A stretch of 64,000 nt of DNA, from contig NZ_CP197246.1 of NCBI RefSeq assembly GCF_052076145.1, positions 3,968,001 to 4,032,000 of the forward strand, given 5' to 3'. Shown in pieces: positions 8,370 to 17,011 of the stretch (its first letter is position 1; each line of letters starts with the position of its first letter). The DNA comes from Kitasatospora sp052076145 (lineage in GTDB: Bacteria; Actinomycetota; Actinomycetes; Streptomycetales; Streptomycetaceae). A program made the translations under genes and the position numbers. Below the pieces are notes generated by a model that saw only the letters and a list, made by a program, of their open reading frames with translations, was not told the DNA's origin and did not search any database.

Positions 8370-8473
8370 AGCAGGCTTCCTCGGGAGAGCACGATCGCGT
8401 AGATCGCGATCACGACGGCGGTGGTCACGGCGGCGGCCAGGAACTTCGCCGCGTTGGTCAGGGCGTTTCTCAC
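8366..8473 (-). CDS. 35-aa single-pass membrane peptide between GT2 and deacetylase
   Basis: GTG (8471-8473) to TGA (8366-8368), 35 residues. It has a charged N-terminus (VRNALTNAAK), one transmembrane helix (FLAAAVTTAVVIAIYAIVL) and SRGSLL. It overlaps the GT2 stop by 4 bp (GTGA) and its stop overlaps the deacetylase GTG, so three genes form one coupled unit. Small membrane partners of GT2 synthases are known in other systems (PgaD, BcsF), which suggests, without proof, an accessory subunit. Too short for routine gene callers. Confidence 0.65.
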   Translation of the reverse strand: MRNALTNAAKFLAAAVTTAVVIAIYAIVLSRGSLL

Positions 8474-10254
8474 GTGGCACTCCTCGACCAGACGCCGCGT
8501 CGGATGGTGAGGATCGAGTACGGCAGCAGCCAGGCCAGCAGCAGCGAGGAGAGCAGGCTCATCACCGGCCGGTAGCGCCAACGGGTGTCACCGGGGTTGT
8601 CGAACTTGAACGCCAGGCCCCAGACGAGGCCCTTGAGGATCACGCCGCACAGGTACAGCAGGGTCAGGAAGGCCATGCCGTGGACCGGCGCCCACACCAG
8701 GTGCCGGAAGGCCATGATCGGCGCGGAGATCACCCAGAGCACGTGCCCGTAGTAGAGCAGGGCCGGGCCGGGGCCTCGGCGCCACATGAAGGTGCCGGTG
8801 AAGCAGAGGTTGCGGAAGAAGCTCTTCTTCCAGCGGATCTGCTGCTTCATGAAGGGGCGGAAGCGGGCCGGCACGTTCGTCCACACCCGGGCGGACTGCA
8901 CGTAGCCGATCCGCCACTGGCGGGCCGGGTAGTCCTGGGCCGTCACGAACGGGGACTCGGCGTACTGGTCCTTGAGCTGTTGGCCCTTCCACTTCTGGCC
9001 GAGCACGTAGCCGGTGAGCTGACGGTCGGTGGCGAAGCGGAACGGTGCGCCGAGGAAGCGGTCACCGGCCCAGGCGGGCAGGTAGTTGTAGATCGCGTCG
9101 CGGCGGAAGACGGCCAGCGGGCCGGAGACGCAGGTCACCGAGCCGAAGGTGGACTCCGCCGCCTTGGAGACCCGGAACTGCCCCTCGTACCAGACGTCCT
9201 GGGCCCGGGTGAAGAGGCTGAGCGGCGCGTTGAGCGCCCGGCAGTGGCCGCTGACGGCGCCGAGCTCGGGGTGTCGGACGAGCGACTCCACGCACTTGCG
9301 CAGCGCGTCGGGCGCCAGGATGCAGTCCGAGTCGGTGAAGGCCATGACGTCGCCGTCGGCGATCGCGCAGGCCTGCACCAGGGCGTGCTTCTTGCCGACG
9401 TTCTTCTCCAGGTAGAGCACGGTGATGCCGAGCTCCGCCTCCAGCCGGCGCAGCACGTCGCGGGTGCCGTCCGTGGAGAGGTCGTCGACCACGATGATCT
9501 GGACGTCGGGGTAGTCCTGCTCGGCCATCGAGCGCACGCAGGCCTCGATCGCCTCCTCCTCGTCCATCACGGCGAGCAGGAAGCTGACCCGGGGCGTGGC
9601 GGCCAGCGGCGGGAAGTCGCCGAGCTTGCGGGGGCGCTTGCGCAGCTCCCGCAGGGACGGGTCCTCGTACTTGCTGTAGGCGATGTACAGCAGCGCGATG
9701 GTGCCCGCCAGCACGATGAAGCCGTAGCCGAGCACCAGCGCGTTCTGCCAGTTCAGGCGGGGCGCCTCGCGGGCCAGCAGGAGCAGCAGCGGCAGGATGC
9801 AGATCAGCGTCAGGACGCGGCGGAAGCCGTGCCGCACCGCCGGGTCCATCTTGTCCATCGCCCGCCCGAGCGGGCCGGGCCTGCGCTCGTTCGCCCGGAC
9901 GCCGGGCGGCAGCGGGGGCAGCACCCGGCCGCCGGCCGTGCTGCGCACCGGCTCGGTCCAGGTGCTCGCGGTGGGTTCCGGGTCCGGCTCGTGCGCCTGG
10001 TAGCTCCAGCCCTGGTCCGGGGCGGTGGAGAAACCTTCCGGCGCCTTGCGCTGGGACGGTGTGTAGGGCTGGTACGCCGCAGGTTCGTACGGCTGGTAGG
10101 GCTCGTACGTGTCGGCGGGCCGCTGGTCGTACGCGTTCGCGGGCTGCGGCTCGTACGCGGCGACGGGCTGCTGCTCGTCGTAGGTGTTCGCGGGCTCGGG
10201 CGTCGGGTTCACCGGGGTGAAGAAGCCGCGCTCCGGCGAGGGCGGGAGGCTCAC
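8470..10254 (-). CDS. Membrane glycosyltransferase family 2, hyaluronan-synthase/NodC-like
   Basis: 594 aa from a GTG that overlaps the UDP-glucose dehydrogenase stop (GTGA). Residues 1-120 are Tyr/Pro/Glu-rich and probably cytoplasmic and disordered. Two membrane helices follow (VLTLICILPLLLLLA; LGYGFIVLAGTIALLYIA), then the GT-A domain with VVDDLSTDGT, the DxD motif FTDSDC and, near residue 465, MKQQIRWKKSFFRN. The QQxRWxKSFFR form is typical of hyaluronan/chitin synthases (NodC, HasA). At least three C-terminal helices follow. With UDP-glucose dehydrogenase in front, a glucuronate-containing or amino-sugar polymer is likely. The operon also recalls the Streptomyces mat (PNAG) locus. Confidence 0.9.
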   Translation of the reverse strand: MSLPPSPERGFFTPVNPTPEPANTYDEQQPVAAYEPQPANAYDQRPADTYEPYQPYEPAAYQPYTPSQRKAPEGFSTAPDQGWSYQAHEPDPEPTASTWTEPVRSTAGGRVLPPLPPGVRANERRPGPLGRAMDKMDPAVRHGFRRVLTLICILPLLLLLAREAPRLNWQNALVLGYGFIVLAGTIALLYIAYSKYEDPSLRELRKRPRKLGDFPPLAATPRVSFLLAVMDEEEAIEACVRSMAEQDYPDVQIIVVDDLSTDGTRDVLRRLEAELGITVLYLEKNVGKKHALVQACAIADGDVMAFTDSDCILAPDALRKCVESLVRHPELGAVSGHCRALNAPLSLFTRAQDVWYEGQFRVSKAAESTFGSVTCVSGPLAVFRRDAIYNYLPAWAGDRFLGAPFRFATDRQLTGYVLGQKWKGQQLKDQYAESPFVTAQDYPARQWRIGYVQSARVWTNVPARFRPFMKQQIRWKKSFFRNLCFTGTFMWRRGPGPALLYYGHVLWVISAPIMAFRHLVWAPVHGMAFLTLLYLCGVILKGLVWGLAFKFDNPGDTRWRYRPVMSLLSSLLLAWLLPYSILTIRRGVWSRSAT

Positions 10255-11588
10255 ACGACCGCCTTCGACGGGAGGTCGGCCAGGCGGTAGGTCGCGTCGA
10301 GCACCTTGCCGTGCTCGGCGAGCCAGCCGAGGTCGGCGCCGGGGTGCACGGTGTGCACGACGACCAGGTCCCACTTCTCGGCCGCGGGGTCGGCGACGCT
10401 CTCCAGGACGGTGCCGTGGATGCGGGCCCGCGCGACCAGCGGGTCACTGAAGGAGACCTCGGCGCCGAGGTCGAGCAGCTCCTCGATGATCTCCAGGGCG
10501 GGGGACTCGCGCAGATCGGCGACGCCCGGCTTGTACGCGACGCCGGAGACCAGCACCCGGGCGCCGGCCAGCGGCTGGCCACGGTCGGCGAGCAGCTCCC
10601 GGACGCGGTTCACGACCTGGCGCGGGCGGCTCGCGATCGCCGTCATCGCGGTGTCCACCAGCGGGGAGGAGACCCGCAGCTTGCGCAGCTGCCAGAGCAG
10701 GTAGTGCGGGTCGCAGGGTATGCAGTGACCGCCGACCCCGGGGCCCGGGTAGAACGGCATGAAGCCGTACGGCTTGGTCGCGGCGGCGTCGATGATCTCC
10801 ATCGGGTCGAGGCCCAGCGCGCGGCAGTTGTCGGCGAACTCGTTCGCCAGGGCTATGTTCACCGCGCGGAAGGTGTTCTCGAAGAGCTTGCTCATCTCGG
10901 CGGCCTCGGGCGAGCCGACCCGGTGCACCGAGGGCGCGGTCAGCGCGAGCAGCTCGGCGGCCAGCTCGGTGCAGCGCTCGGTGACCCCACCGACCACGCG
11001 CGGGGTGGTGTCCTGGGTGTGCCGGGAGTTGCCCGGGTCGATGCGCTCGGGCGAGAACGCCACGTGCACGTCGGTGCCGGCCACCAGGCCGCGCGCGGCC
11101 AGCGGCTCGACCAGCAGGTCACGCGTGGTGCCGACGTACGTGGTGGAGGTCAGCATCAGCAACTGCCCCGGCACGGCGTGCTCGACGACGGTCGCGCAGG
11201 CCCCGGCGAGTGCGCCGAGATCCGGCACCAGGTAGGAGTCGACCGGTGTGGGCACGCAGACGATGACGGAGTCGGCACCGGCCAGCGCGGCGGCATCGGT
11301 GGTGAGCGTGAAGAGCGGGTCCTCGGAGTGCTCGGCGAGACGCGTCAGGTCGGAGGGGAGCAGGTCCACGTCCTGGCGGCGGATGGCGGCCAGTCGCTCG
11401 GTGCTCACGTCGATGCCGATCACCCGGCAGCCTGTGGCCAGCAGCGCCAGGGCGCTCGGCAGGCCCACGTAGCCGAGGCCGATGACGGCGACGGTCGGCT
11501 GCTCCGCACGGTCACCCGAGCTCCTGGGCCGGGGCAGAAGTGCCGTGCTCGCGTCGGTCGCCGCGAGAGCGGGCTGAGGTGTGGGCAT
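10251..11588 (-). CDS. UDP-glucose/UDP-N-acetylmannosamine-type nucleotide-sugar dehydrogenase
   Basis: 445 aa. The Rossmann start VAVIGLGYVGLPSALALLAT (GxGxxG), SVIVCVPTPVD, STTYVGTTRDLL, AFSPERIDPGNS and the catalytic cysteine in PGVGGHCIPCDPHYLL identify the UDP-glucose/GDP-mannose dehydrogenase family. The four-electron oxidation to a uronate uses this Cys. The FAFSPERxDPGN form occurs in both Ugd and WecC/TviB groups, so UDP-glucose is likely but not proven. First gene of the operon; the stop overlaps the GT2 start. The ATG at 11588 has only a weak purine-rich region upstream. Confidence 0.9.
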   Translation of the reverse strand: MPTPQPALAATDASTALLPRPRSSGDRAEQPTVAVIGLGYVGLPSALALLATGCRVIGIDVSTERLAAIRRQDVDLLPSDLTRLAEHSEDPLFTLTTDAAALAGADSVIVCVPTPVDSYLVPDLGALAGACATVVEHAVPGQLLMLTSTTYVGTTRDLLVEPLAARGLVAGTDVHVAFSPERIDPGNSRHTQDTTPRVVGGVTERCTELAAELLALTAPSVHRVGSPEAAEMSKLFENTFRAVNIALANEFADNCRALGLDPMEIIDAAATKPYGFMPFYPGPGVGGHCIPCDPHYLLWQLRKLRVSSPLVDTAMTAIASRPRQVVNRVRELLADRGQPLAGARVLVSGVAYKPGVADLRESPALEIIEELLDLGAEVSFSDPLVARARIHGTVLESVADPAAEKWDLVVVHTVHPGADLGWLAEHGKVLDATYRLADLPSKAVV

Positions 11589-12040
11589 GGAATCTCCACA
11601 AGCAGGGGTGAGGGGGCAGCCGATCTCTGAGCCGATCCGGGGGCTTGGCGGACGGCGTCAGCCCGAGATTCGTCCCATTCGGGAAGGATGTGGTTTGGGC
11701 GGCTGCGGTGGCAAATGGGCCTGGGAGTTCATGAGTTCGCTGGAACTGGGAGCTTTTAGTACGACTTTGTGCGAGATGTCCTACTGCTACTCGGACGTAA
11801 GAAGCGAACTGTCGTTCCGGTCACCCCAAAGTGTGATCCAACCGAGATCATTCGCCGTGCACCCGGAGTAGTGCTTCACGGGGCTGACACAAAGGGCGGT
11901 TCTCGCTCCACAACCTCCGACATTCGATCACATCACCCACCCCGTAGTCGATTTGGTCCGCTGCCCGTCCGCTGCCCGTCCGGCGCTCGGCCGGTGCCCG
12001 TCCGGCGCTCGGCCGGTGCCCGGCCCGCGGGCGCGCCGAA
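11589..12040. other. Intergenic region upstream of the exopolysaccharide operon
   Basis: About 450 bp with no supportable gene. It is the only upstream region of the exopolysaccharide operon and is less GC-rich than its surroundings (around 11690-11900), so it should hold the promoter. At 11963-12022 lies a GC-rich direct repeat (GTCCGGCGCTCGGCCGGTGC twice, plus partial copies). I could not assign -35/-10 boxes. Confidence 0.5.
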
Positions 12041-12074
12041 GGGCCGCGACGGCTCGTGCTCGCCGTCGCGGCCC
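12041..12074 (-). terminator. Hairpin after the S53 protease gene
   Basis: A perfect 12-bp stem (GGGCCGCGACGG / CCGTCGCGGCCC) with a 10-nt loop sits 31 nt beyond the protease stop. Confidence 0.65.
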
Positions 12075-12104
12075 CTCCCGGTCGTGCGGTGTGCGTCGGC
12101 AGCG

Positions 12105-14021
12105 TCAGCAGGCGCCCTGGTCCGACCAGACCGCCCAGGAGGCCGGGGCGCCCGGCGTGGCGCCCGTGGAGTACCAGGTCGAGAGCCACTTGTGGCCGTT
12201 GTAGGAGACCTGGTCGCCCGGGGCGTACGAGCTGCTCGCGCTCCAGGCGGGGAGGCCGGAGCAGCCGCCGCCACCACTGCCGGTGACCACCCAGGTGAAG
12301 GTGGTGGAGCCGGTGGCGGTGCCGGAGGTGGCGGTGACGGTGACGGTCGAGGCGCCGGCGGTGGTCGGGGTGCCGGTGATCAGGCCGCTGGTGCTGATGG
12401 TGAGTCCGGCGGGGAGGCCGGTGGCGCTGTACGTGAGGGCGTTGCCCGCCGAGTCGCTGCCGTAGACCTGGAGCGACACGGCGGTGCCGGTGGCGCCGCT
12501 CTGGTTGCCCGGACTGCGGAAGGTGACGCTCTCGCCGCCGCCCGAGCCGACCGTCCAGGTGAAGGTGGTGGAGCCGGTGGCGGTGCCGGAGGTGGCGGTG
12601 ACGGTGACGGTCGAGGCGCCGGCGGTGGTCGGGGTGCCGGTGATCAGGCCGGTGCTGCTGATGGTGAGTCCGGCGGGGAGGCCGGTGGCGCTGTACGTGA
12701 GGGCGTTGCCCGCCGAGTCGCTGCCGTAGACCTGGAGCGACACGGGGCTGCTGCCCTTGGAGTTCTGGGCGCCCGGGTTGGTGACCGTCACGGTCTCGGT
12801 GCCGGTCGAGCCGGAGGCGAAGCCGCCGACGCCGTTCGGGGTGCCGAGGCCGGTCGGGCCGTCGTAGCCGGTGCCCGCGTTGCAGAAGTACGCCACTGAG
12901 CACGAGCCGTTGTTGCCCGAGGTGACGTCGTTGAAGCTGCCGGTGTGGGCGTACGGGTACTGGCCCGCCCGGTCGCCCGCCGCCGGAGCGCCCGCCAGGG
13001 CCCAGGCCGAGGCGATGATCGGGGCGGAGGCGCTGGTGCCGCCGTACACCGCCCAGCCGCTGCCGCCGTAGGTCTGGTAGACCGCGACACCCGTCGCCGG
13101 GTCGGCGACGGCGGAGACGTCGGCCTCCATCCGGCGGGAGCAGCCGGTGTCCTTCTGCCAGGAGGGCTTGGCGATGTACGCCGAGCAGCCCGAGCCGGTG
13201 CCCTCGGAGGAGCTGGTCCGCCAGACCGTCTCGCTCCAGCCGCGCGCACTGGAGTCCCGCTTGAGGGCGGTGCCGCCGACGGCGGTCACGTACTGCGAGG
13301 TGGCCGGGTACTCCGGGCCGGTGTTGGAGTCGCCCGCGCTGACGGTGATGGCGACGCCCGGGTGGTTGAAGTACTGCGAGTCGGCGGAGACCACCGAGGA
13401 GTCCTCGGAGCCGCCGTAGCTGTTGGAGACGAACTTCGCGCCCTGGGCGACCGCCTGGTTGACCGCCGCGCCCAGGTCATCGGTGGTCGCCGAGGCGGCC
13501 TCGACGAGCAGGATGTGGCAGGCCGGGCAGACGGCGCTGACCATGTCGACGTCGAGCGAGATCTCCCCGGCCCAGCCGCTGTCCGGGCTCGGGTAGCGGG
13601 TGCCGCCGTTCTGGTCGATCTTGCGGAAGCAGCCGTTCGCAGTGGTGCAGGCGGGGAGGCCGTAGTTGGCGCGGTAGGCCGCGAGATCCGACTCGGCGTT
13701 CGGGTCGTCCATCGCGTCGACGATCGCCACCGTCTGGCCGGAGCCGCCGGCGGGCAGCCTGTAGGCGGCGGTGAGGTCGGCGGGCCCGAAGCCGGAGGCG
13801 GCCAGCGCGTGCACGTCGGTGCGCTTGAGCGCGAGGCAGGCCAGCTCGCCGGGGTGCGTGGGGACGGCGCAGGAACGGACTGCCGTACTGGTGGCTGTGG
13901 GTGCCTGGGCGGCCGCCACGCCGGTGAAGGCGGCGGAGGTCATCGCGACGAGCAGCCCCAGAGCGGAGAGCGGGGCGAGCAGTGCGGACCGTCCAGGGCG
14001 TCCCGACTGGGTCTTGTCCAC
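12105..14021 (-). CDS. Secreted S53 (sedolisin) protease with two Ig-like domains and a chitin-binding module
   Basis: 638 aa from a GTG with AAGGAG 5 nt upstream. A Sec signal peptide (residues 1-39, ending GVAAAQA) is followed by a peptidase S53 domain. The Glu-Asp pair lies in EISLDVDMVS, the oxyanion Asp in SAGDSNTGPEY, and the catalytic Ser in YGGTSASAPIIA. After about residue 410 come two putative-Ig (He_PIG) repeats (YSATGLPAGLTIS...GTPTTAG) and a C-terminal CBM5/12-type module (AWSASSSYAPGDQVSYNGHK). It is thus a serine-carboxyl protease likely bound to chitin. The two Ig modules are almost identical in DNA. No export or inhibitor partner is adjacent. Confidence 0.92.
   Translation of the reverse strand: MDKTQSGRPGRSALLAPLSALGLLVAMTSAAFTGVAAAQAPTATSTAVRSCAVPTHPGELACLALKRTDVHALAASGFGPADLTAAYRLPAGGSGQTVAIVDAMDDPNAESDLAAYRANYGLPACTTANGCFRKIDQNGGTRYPSPDSGWAGEISLDVDMVSAVCPACHILLVEAASATTDDLGAAVNQAVAQGAKFVSNSYGGSEDSSVVSADSQYFNHPGVAITVSAGDSNTGPEYPATSQYVTAVGGTALKRDSSARGWSETVWRTSSSEGTGSGCSAYIAKPSWQKDTGCSRRMEADVSAVADPATGVAVYQTYGGSGWAVYGGTSASAPIIASAWALAGAPAAGDRAGQYPYAHTGSFNDVTSGNNGSCSVAYFCNAGTGYDGPTGLGTPNGVGGFASGSTGTETVTVTNPGAQNSKGSSPVSLQVYGSDSAGNALTYSATGLPAGLTISSTGLITGTPTTAGASTVTVTATSGTATGSTTFTWTVGSGGGESVTFRSPGNQSGATGTAVSLQVYGSDSAGNALTYSATGLPAGLTISTSGLITGTPTTAGASTVTVTATSGTATGSTTFTWVVTGSGGGGCSGLPAWSASSSYAPGDQVSYNGHKWLSTWYSTGATPGAPASWAVWSDQGAC
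12291..12744. repeat. Near-identical 190-bp direct repeat within the S53 protease gene
   Basis: Copies at 12291-12480 and 12555-12744 (264 bp offset) encode the two Ig-like modules. They differ only around GCTGGTGCTG versus GGTGCTGCTG. This points to recent duplication or homogenisation, with scope for copy-number change. Confidence 0.9.
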
Positions 14022-14185
14022 TCGGACTCCTTTCCTGAAGTGGCCCCTGGGTGGGGGCGGACCATGGCGCGGACGGTGGGGGATGGTGCTGCCGCGCCGA
14101 TCGGAAACGTAGTCAGATGCCCATGTACGGTCAATGAATCGAAGCTCTAATGCCACCCTTGACCTTCACTTGCAAAGTCGAAGGG

Positions 14186-16939
14186 TCACCCTTGCGGGCC
14201 CTTGCGCAGCCCCGCCCGGTCCCGCACCCCGAGCCGGCGGTAGAGCCGGGTCAGGCACGCCTCCACGGCCTTCACCGAGACGTGCAGGGTGCCCGCGATC
14301 TGCCGGTTGGTCGCCCCCTGCCGCACCAGCTCGACGATCTGCCGCTCCAGATCACTCGGCGTCGCCGACGGCCCGTCGAGGCGCGCCAGCTGCTCGCGGG
14401 CGTGGTCGAGCCACGGCAGGCAGCCGGCGGCGGCGAACAGCTGCGCGGCCGCGTGCAGGTCACCCCGGGCGGCCGCCCGGCGCCGGGCCCGCCGCTCCAG
14501 ATCGCCCAGCGTCAGCAGCGCCCGCGCCGCCTCCAACGGGTACGGGTGGGAGGGCGGCAGGACGGCCCGCAGGCCGTCCGCCGCGCCGCGCGGATCGCCC
14601 GCCCCGAGCAGTACGGCCCGAGCGCGGGCCAGCCCGAGCCGCAGCACCCGCCGGTCGAGCCGCGCGGTCTCGCCCTCCGCCTCGGCCAGCACGCGCCACG
14701 CCTCCTCGGCGGCGCCGGACCGGGCCAGCGCCTCGACCAGATCGGCGTCCACCAGGAACAGCGCCGGATCGGTGAAGCCCAGCCCGCGCAGCAGCGACCG
14801 GCAGCGGCCCAGCCGCTCGGCGGCCTGCGGCAGCCGGTGCCGGATCAGATCCGCCCGTCCGAGGATGCCCAGCGCGTACGCGCACCACTCGACGTCACCC
14901 GCCTGTTCGGCCGCCCGCAGCGCGGCGGCGGCCAGCTCCGCGGCCCGCTCGGCCGTGCCCCCGTTGAGCTCGGCGGCCGCGCCCAGCACCAGCCCCGAGC
15001 CCGGGGTCGCGCCGCACTCCATCCGCATCCGGCCGCCCAGCACGCCCGCCTGGTACGCCTGCGCACACAGCCCGGCCCGCTCGTGCACGGAGGCGACCAG
15101 GTGCAGCACCTCGGCCAGGTCCTTGACCCGGCCGGCCGTCTCCACGTCCGTCCGCAGCAGGTTGACCGCCTCCAGGGCCTCCGCCGTCTCGCCGCAGCGG
15201 AGCAGCCAGACCACCAGGCAGCAGCGGATCTGCACGGCGGCGGCCGTCATCGCCGCGCCCGGCCGGCTCACGGCGACGGCGGCGGCCCGGCGCAGCACGG
15301 GCAGCACCTCGGCGGGGTGGAGCTGCATCTGGATCGGCGCACGCAGCGCGATCACCTCGATCTGCCGGTCCACGTCACCGCTCAGCTCGGCGTGGCGCTC
15401 GGCCTCGGCCAGTTCGGCCAGGCCGTGCTCGATCTGCCCGGTGCTGAACGCGTGGTCCGCACGGCGGAGTTGGACGTCCGCCCGGAGCCGGGCCGCCTCA
15501 CCCGGGTCGGCCCGTGCGGACCGGGTCGTGTCCCGCAGGGCCGCGTCGAGCAGCGCCGGCACTCCTGACCGGTCGCCGCCCGCGAGCTCGACCAGCAGCA
15601 GCCGGGCGCCGACCCGGGCGGCGGCGTTCGGGCCGTGCAGCACCGCCGTGCAGGTCTCCCGGGCCTGTTCGGTCAGCCCGGCGTCGTACGCGTGCCGGGC
15701 GGCGGCGAGCAGCCGCTCGGCTGCCAACTCCGGTCTCGCCGTGCTGCGTTCGGCCGACAGCTGGGAGAGCTCGGCGGCCAGCGCGGGCGCGCCGCGGTGC
15801 ACCGCTATCCGCGCGGCGTCGGCCAGCTCGTCGGCCAGGCCGGAGAGTTCGGCGAGGTCGGAGAGTTCGGCGGGGTTGGCGAGAGTCCGGTGGCGGGCCC
15901 GTTCGAGCGGGTCGTCGAGCAGCCGGGCCAGCGTCGCGTGGCAGTGCCGACGCTGCTCGGGCGTTGCGTCGGCGTAGATGATCTCCCGCAACAGCGGGTG
16001 GGTGAAGCGGAGTTCCGGCCCGGGGGCGATGACGCCCGCCGTGACCGCCGCCGTCAGGGCGCCGTCGGCGGCGGGCGGCAGCCAGCCGTGCGGCCGGGCC
16101 GCCGCCGCGATCAGCAGCAGCGTGCCGACCGCCTCGCGCGGCAGCGCGGCCAACCGGTCGGCCAGCAGCGCGCGCAGCCGCTCGGGCACGGGCAGCGGTG
16201 CGTCGGTGCTCACCGGCGTCCGCGAGCGCAGCGCTGCCTGGGCGAGTTCGAGGGCGTAGTACGGGTTGCCGCCGCTGGCCGCCTGGATGCGCTCGGAGAT
16301 CCGGTCCGTGAGCGGCAGGTCGAGTCTGGTCCGCAGCAGCTCGCCGATCACCGGGCCCGGCAGGGTGCTGACGCCCAGTTCGCAGCGCGGCTCCGGCAGC
16401 AGGTCGAGGCAGGTCGGCTCACACCGCTCGGCCAGCCGTTCGGCGGCCGCGAACTGCACCCGGTGCCCCTGGAGCCGGCGCGCGGCGAAGCCGAGCACCA
16501 GGGCACTCGCCGGGTCGAGACAGTGCACGTCGTCCAGCACCAGCAGCACCGGGCGCCGGGCGGCCAGCGCTCGCAGCAGCTCCAGCACTGCGACCCGGAC
16601 GGCCAGTTGCTCCGTCGCCACGCCGTCGGCGGGCGAACGCAGCAACACCACGTCGAGCACGGCCCGCAGGTGCGGGGCGATCAGGCCGTCCTGCTCGGCG
16701 ACCGGCTGGGCGAAGAGGTCGTACAGCGCCAGATACGGCAGGGAGGCCTCGATCGCGGAGGAGTTGCTGCGCAGCACCAGGGCCCCGGCCTGCTGCGCCT
16801 CCGCGTCGAGTGCGTCGAGCACCGCCGACTTCCCGATCCCGGCAGGCCCGGTCAACAGCACTCCACCGCCGTCCGCGAGGCCCGCCCGGCAGCGCCCGAG
16901 CAGCTCGTCGCGACCCAGCAGCATCGTCGCGTCGCTCAT
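14186..16939 (-). CDS. LAL-family LuxR regulator with AAA ATPase domain
   Basis: 917 aa, the usual size of Large ATP-binding regulators of the LuxR family. The N-terminus holds LLGRDELL and a Walker A (LLTGPAGIGKSAVLDAL), with Walker B at RPVLLVLDDVHCLD. A long TPR-like, Ala/Leu/Arg-rich middle follows, and the last 60 residues carry a LuxR helix-turn-helix (RQGATNRQIAGTLHVSVKAV). LAL proteins activate antibiotic or sugar genes in Streptomyces. The gene stands alone between the protease and a divergently transcribed GNAT enzyme, so its target cannot be named. Confidence 0.9.
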   Translation of the reverse strand: MSDATMLLGRDELLGRCRAGLADGGGVLLTGPAGIGKSAVLDALDAEAQQAGALVLRSNSSAIEASLPYLALYDLFAQPVAEQDGLIAPHLRAVLDVVLLRSPADGVATEQLAVRVAVLELLRALAARRPVLLVLDDVHCLDPASALVLGFAARRLQGHRVQFAAAERLAERCEPTCLDLLPEPRCELGVSTLPGPVIGELLRTRLDLPLTDRISERIQAASGGNPYYALELAQAALRSRTPVSTDAPLPVPERLRALLADRLAALPREAVGTLLLIAAAARPHGWLPPAADGALTAAVTAGVIAPGPELRFTHPLLREIIYADATPEQRRHCHATLARLLDDPLERARHRTLANPAELSDLAELSGLADELADAARIAVHRGAPALAAELSQLSAERSTARPELAAERLLAAARHAYDAGLTEQARETCTAVLHGPNAAARVGARLLLVELAGGDRSGVPALLDAALRDTTRSARADPGEAARLRADVQLRRADHAFSTGQIEHGLAELAEAERHAELSGDVDRQIEVIALRAPIQMQLHPAEVLPVLRRAAAVAVSRPGAAMTAAAVQIRCCLVVWLLRCGETAEALEAVNLLRTDVETAGRVKDLAEVLHLVASVHERAGLCAQAYQAGVLGGRMRMECGATPGSGLVLGAAAELNGGTAERAAELAAAALRAAEQAGDVEWCAYALGILGRADLIRHRLPQAAERLGRCRSLLRGLGFTDPALFLVDADLVEALARSGAAEEAWRVLAEAEGETARLDRRVLRLGLARARAVLLGAGDPRGAADGLRAVLPPSHPYPLEAARALLTLGDLERRARRRAAARGDLHAAAQLFAAAGCLPWLDHAREQLARLDGPSATPSDLERQIVELVRQGATNRQIAGTLHVSVKAVEACLTRLYRRLGVRDRAGLRKGPQG

Positions 16940-17011
16940 GCCGAAGAGTCTCCTCCCGGAGCCCCAAGTGGTCTAGTCCTTCTTCGGCGGCCGGTTGCTG
17001 GTGGCCGGTGG

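Noticed and set aside
6300..8402. Long plus-strand reading frame opposite the deacetylase gene
   Set aside because: It is antisense to a gene with clear motifs and signal anchor, encodes a low-complexity Gly/Asp/Val/Arg protein and has no ribosome site. Long antisense frames are a by-product of GC-rich third positions; the same applies to frames opposite ilvB, the FtsX permease and acs.
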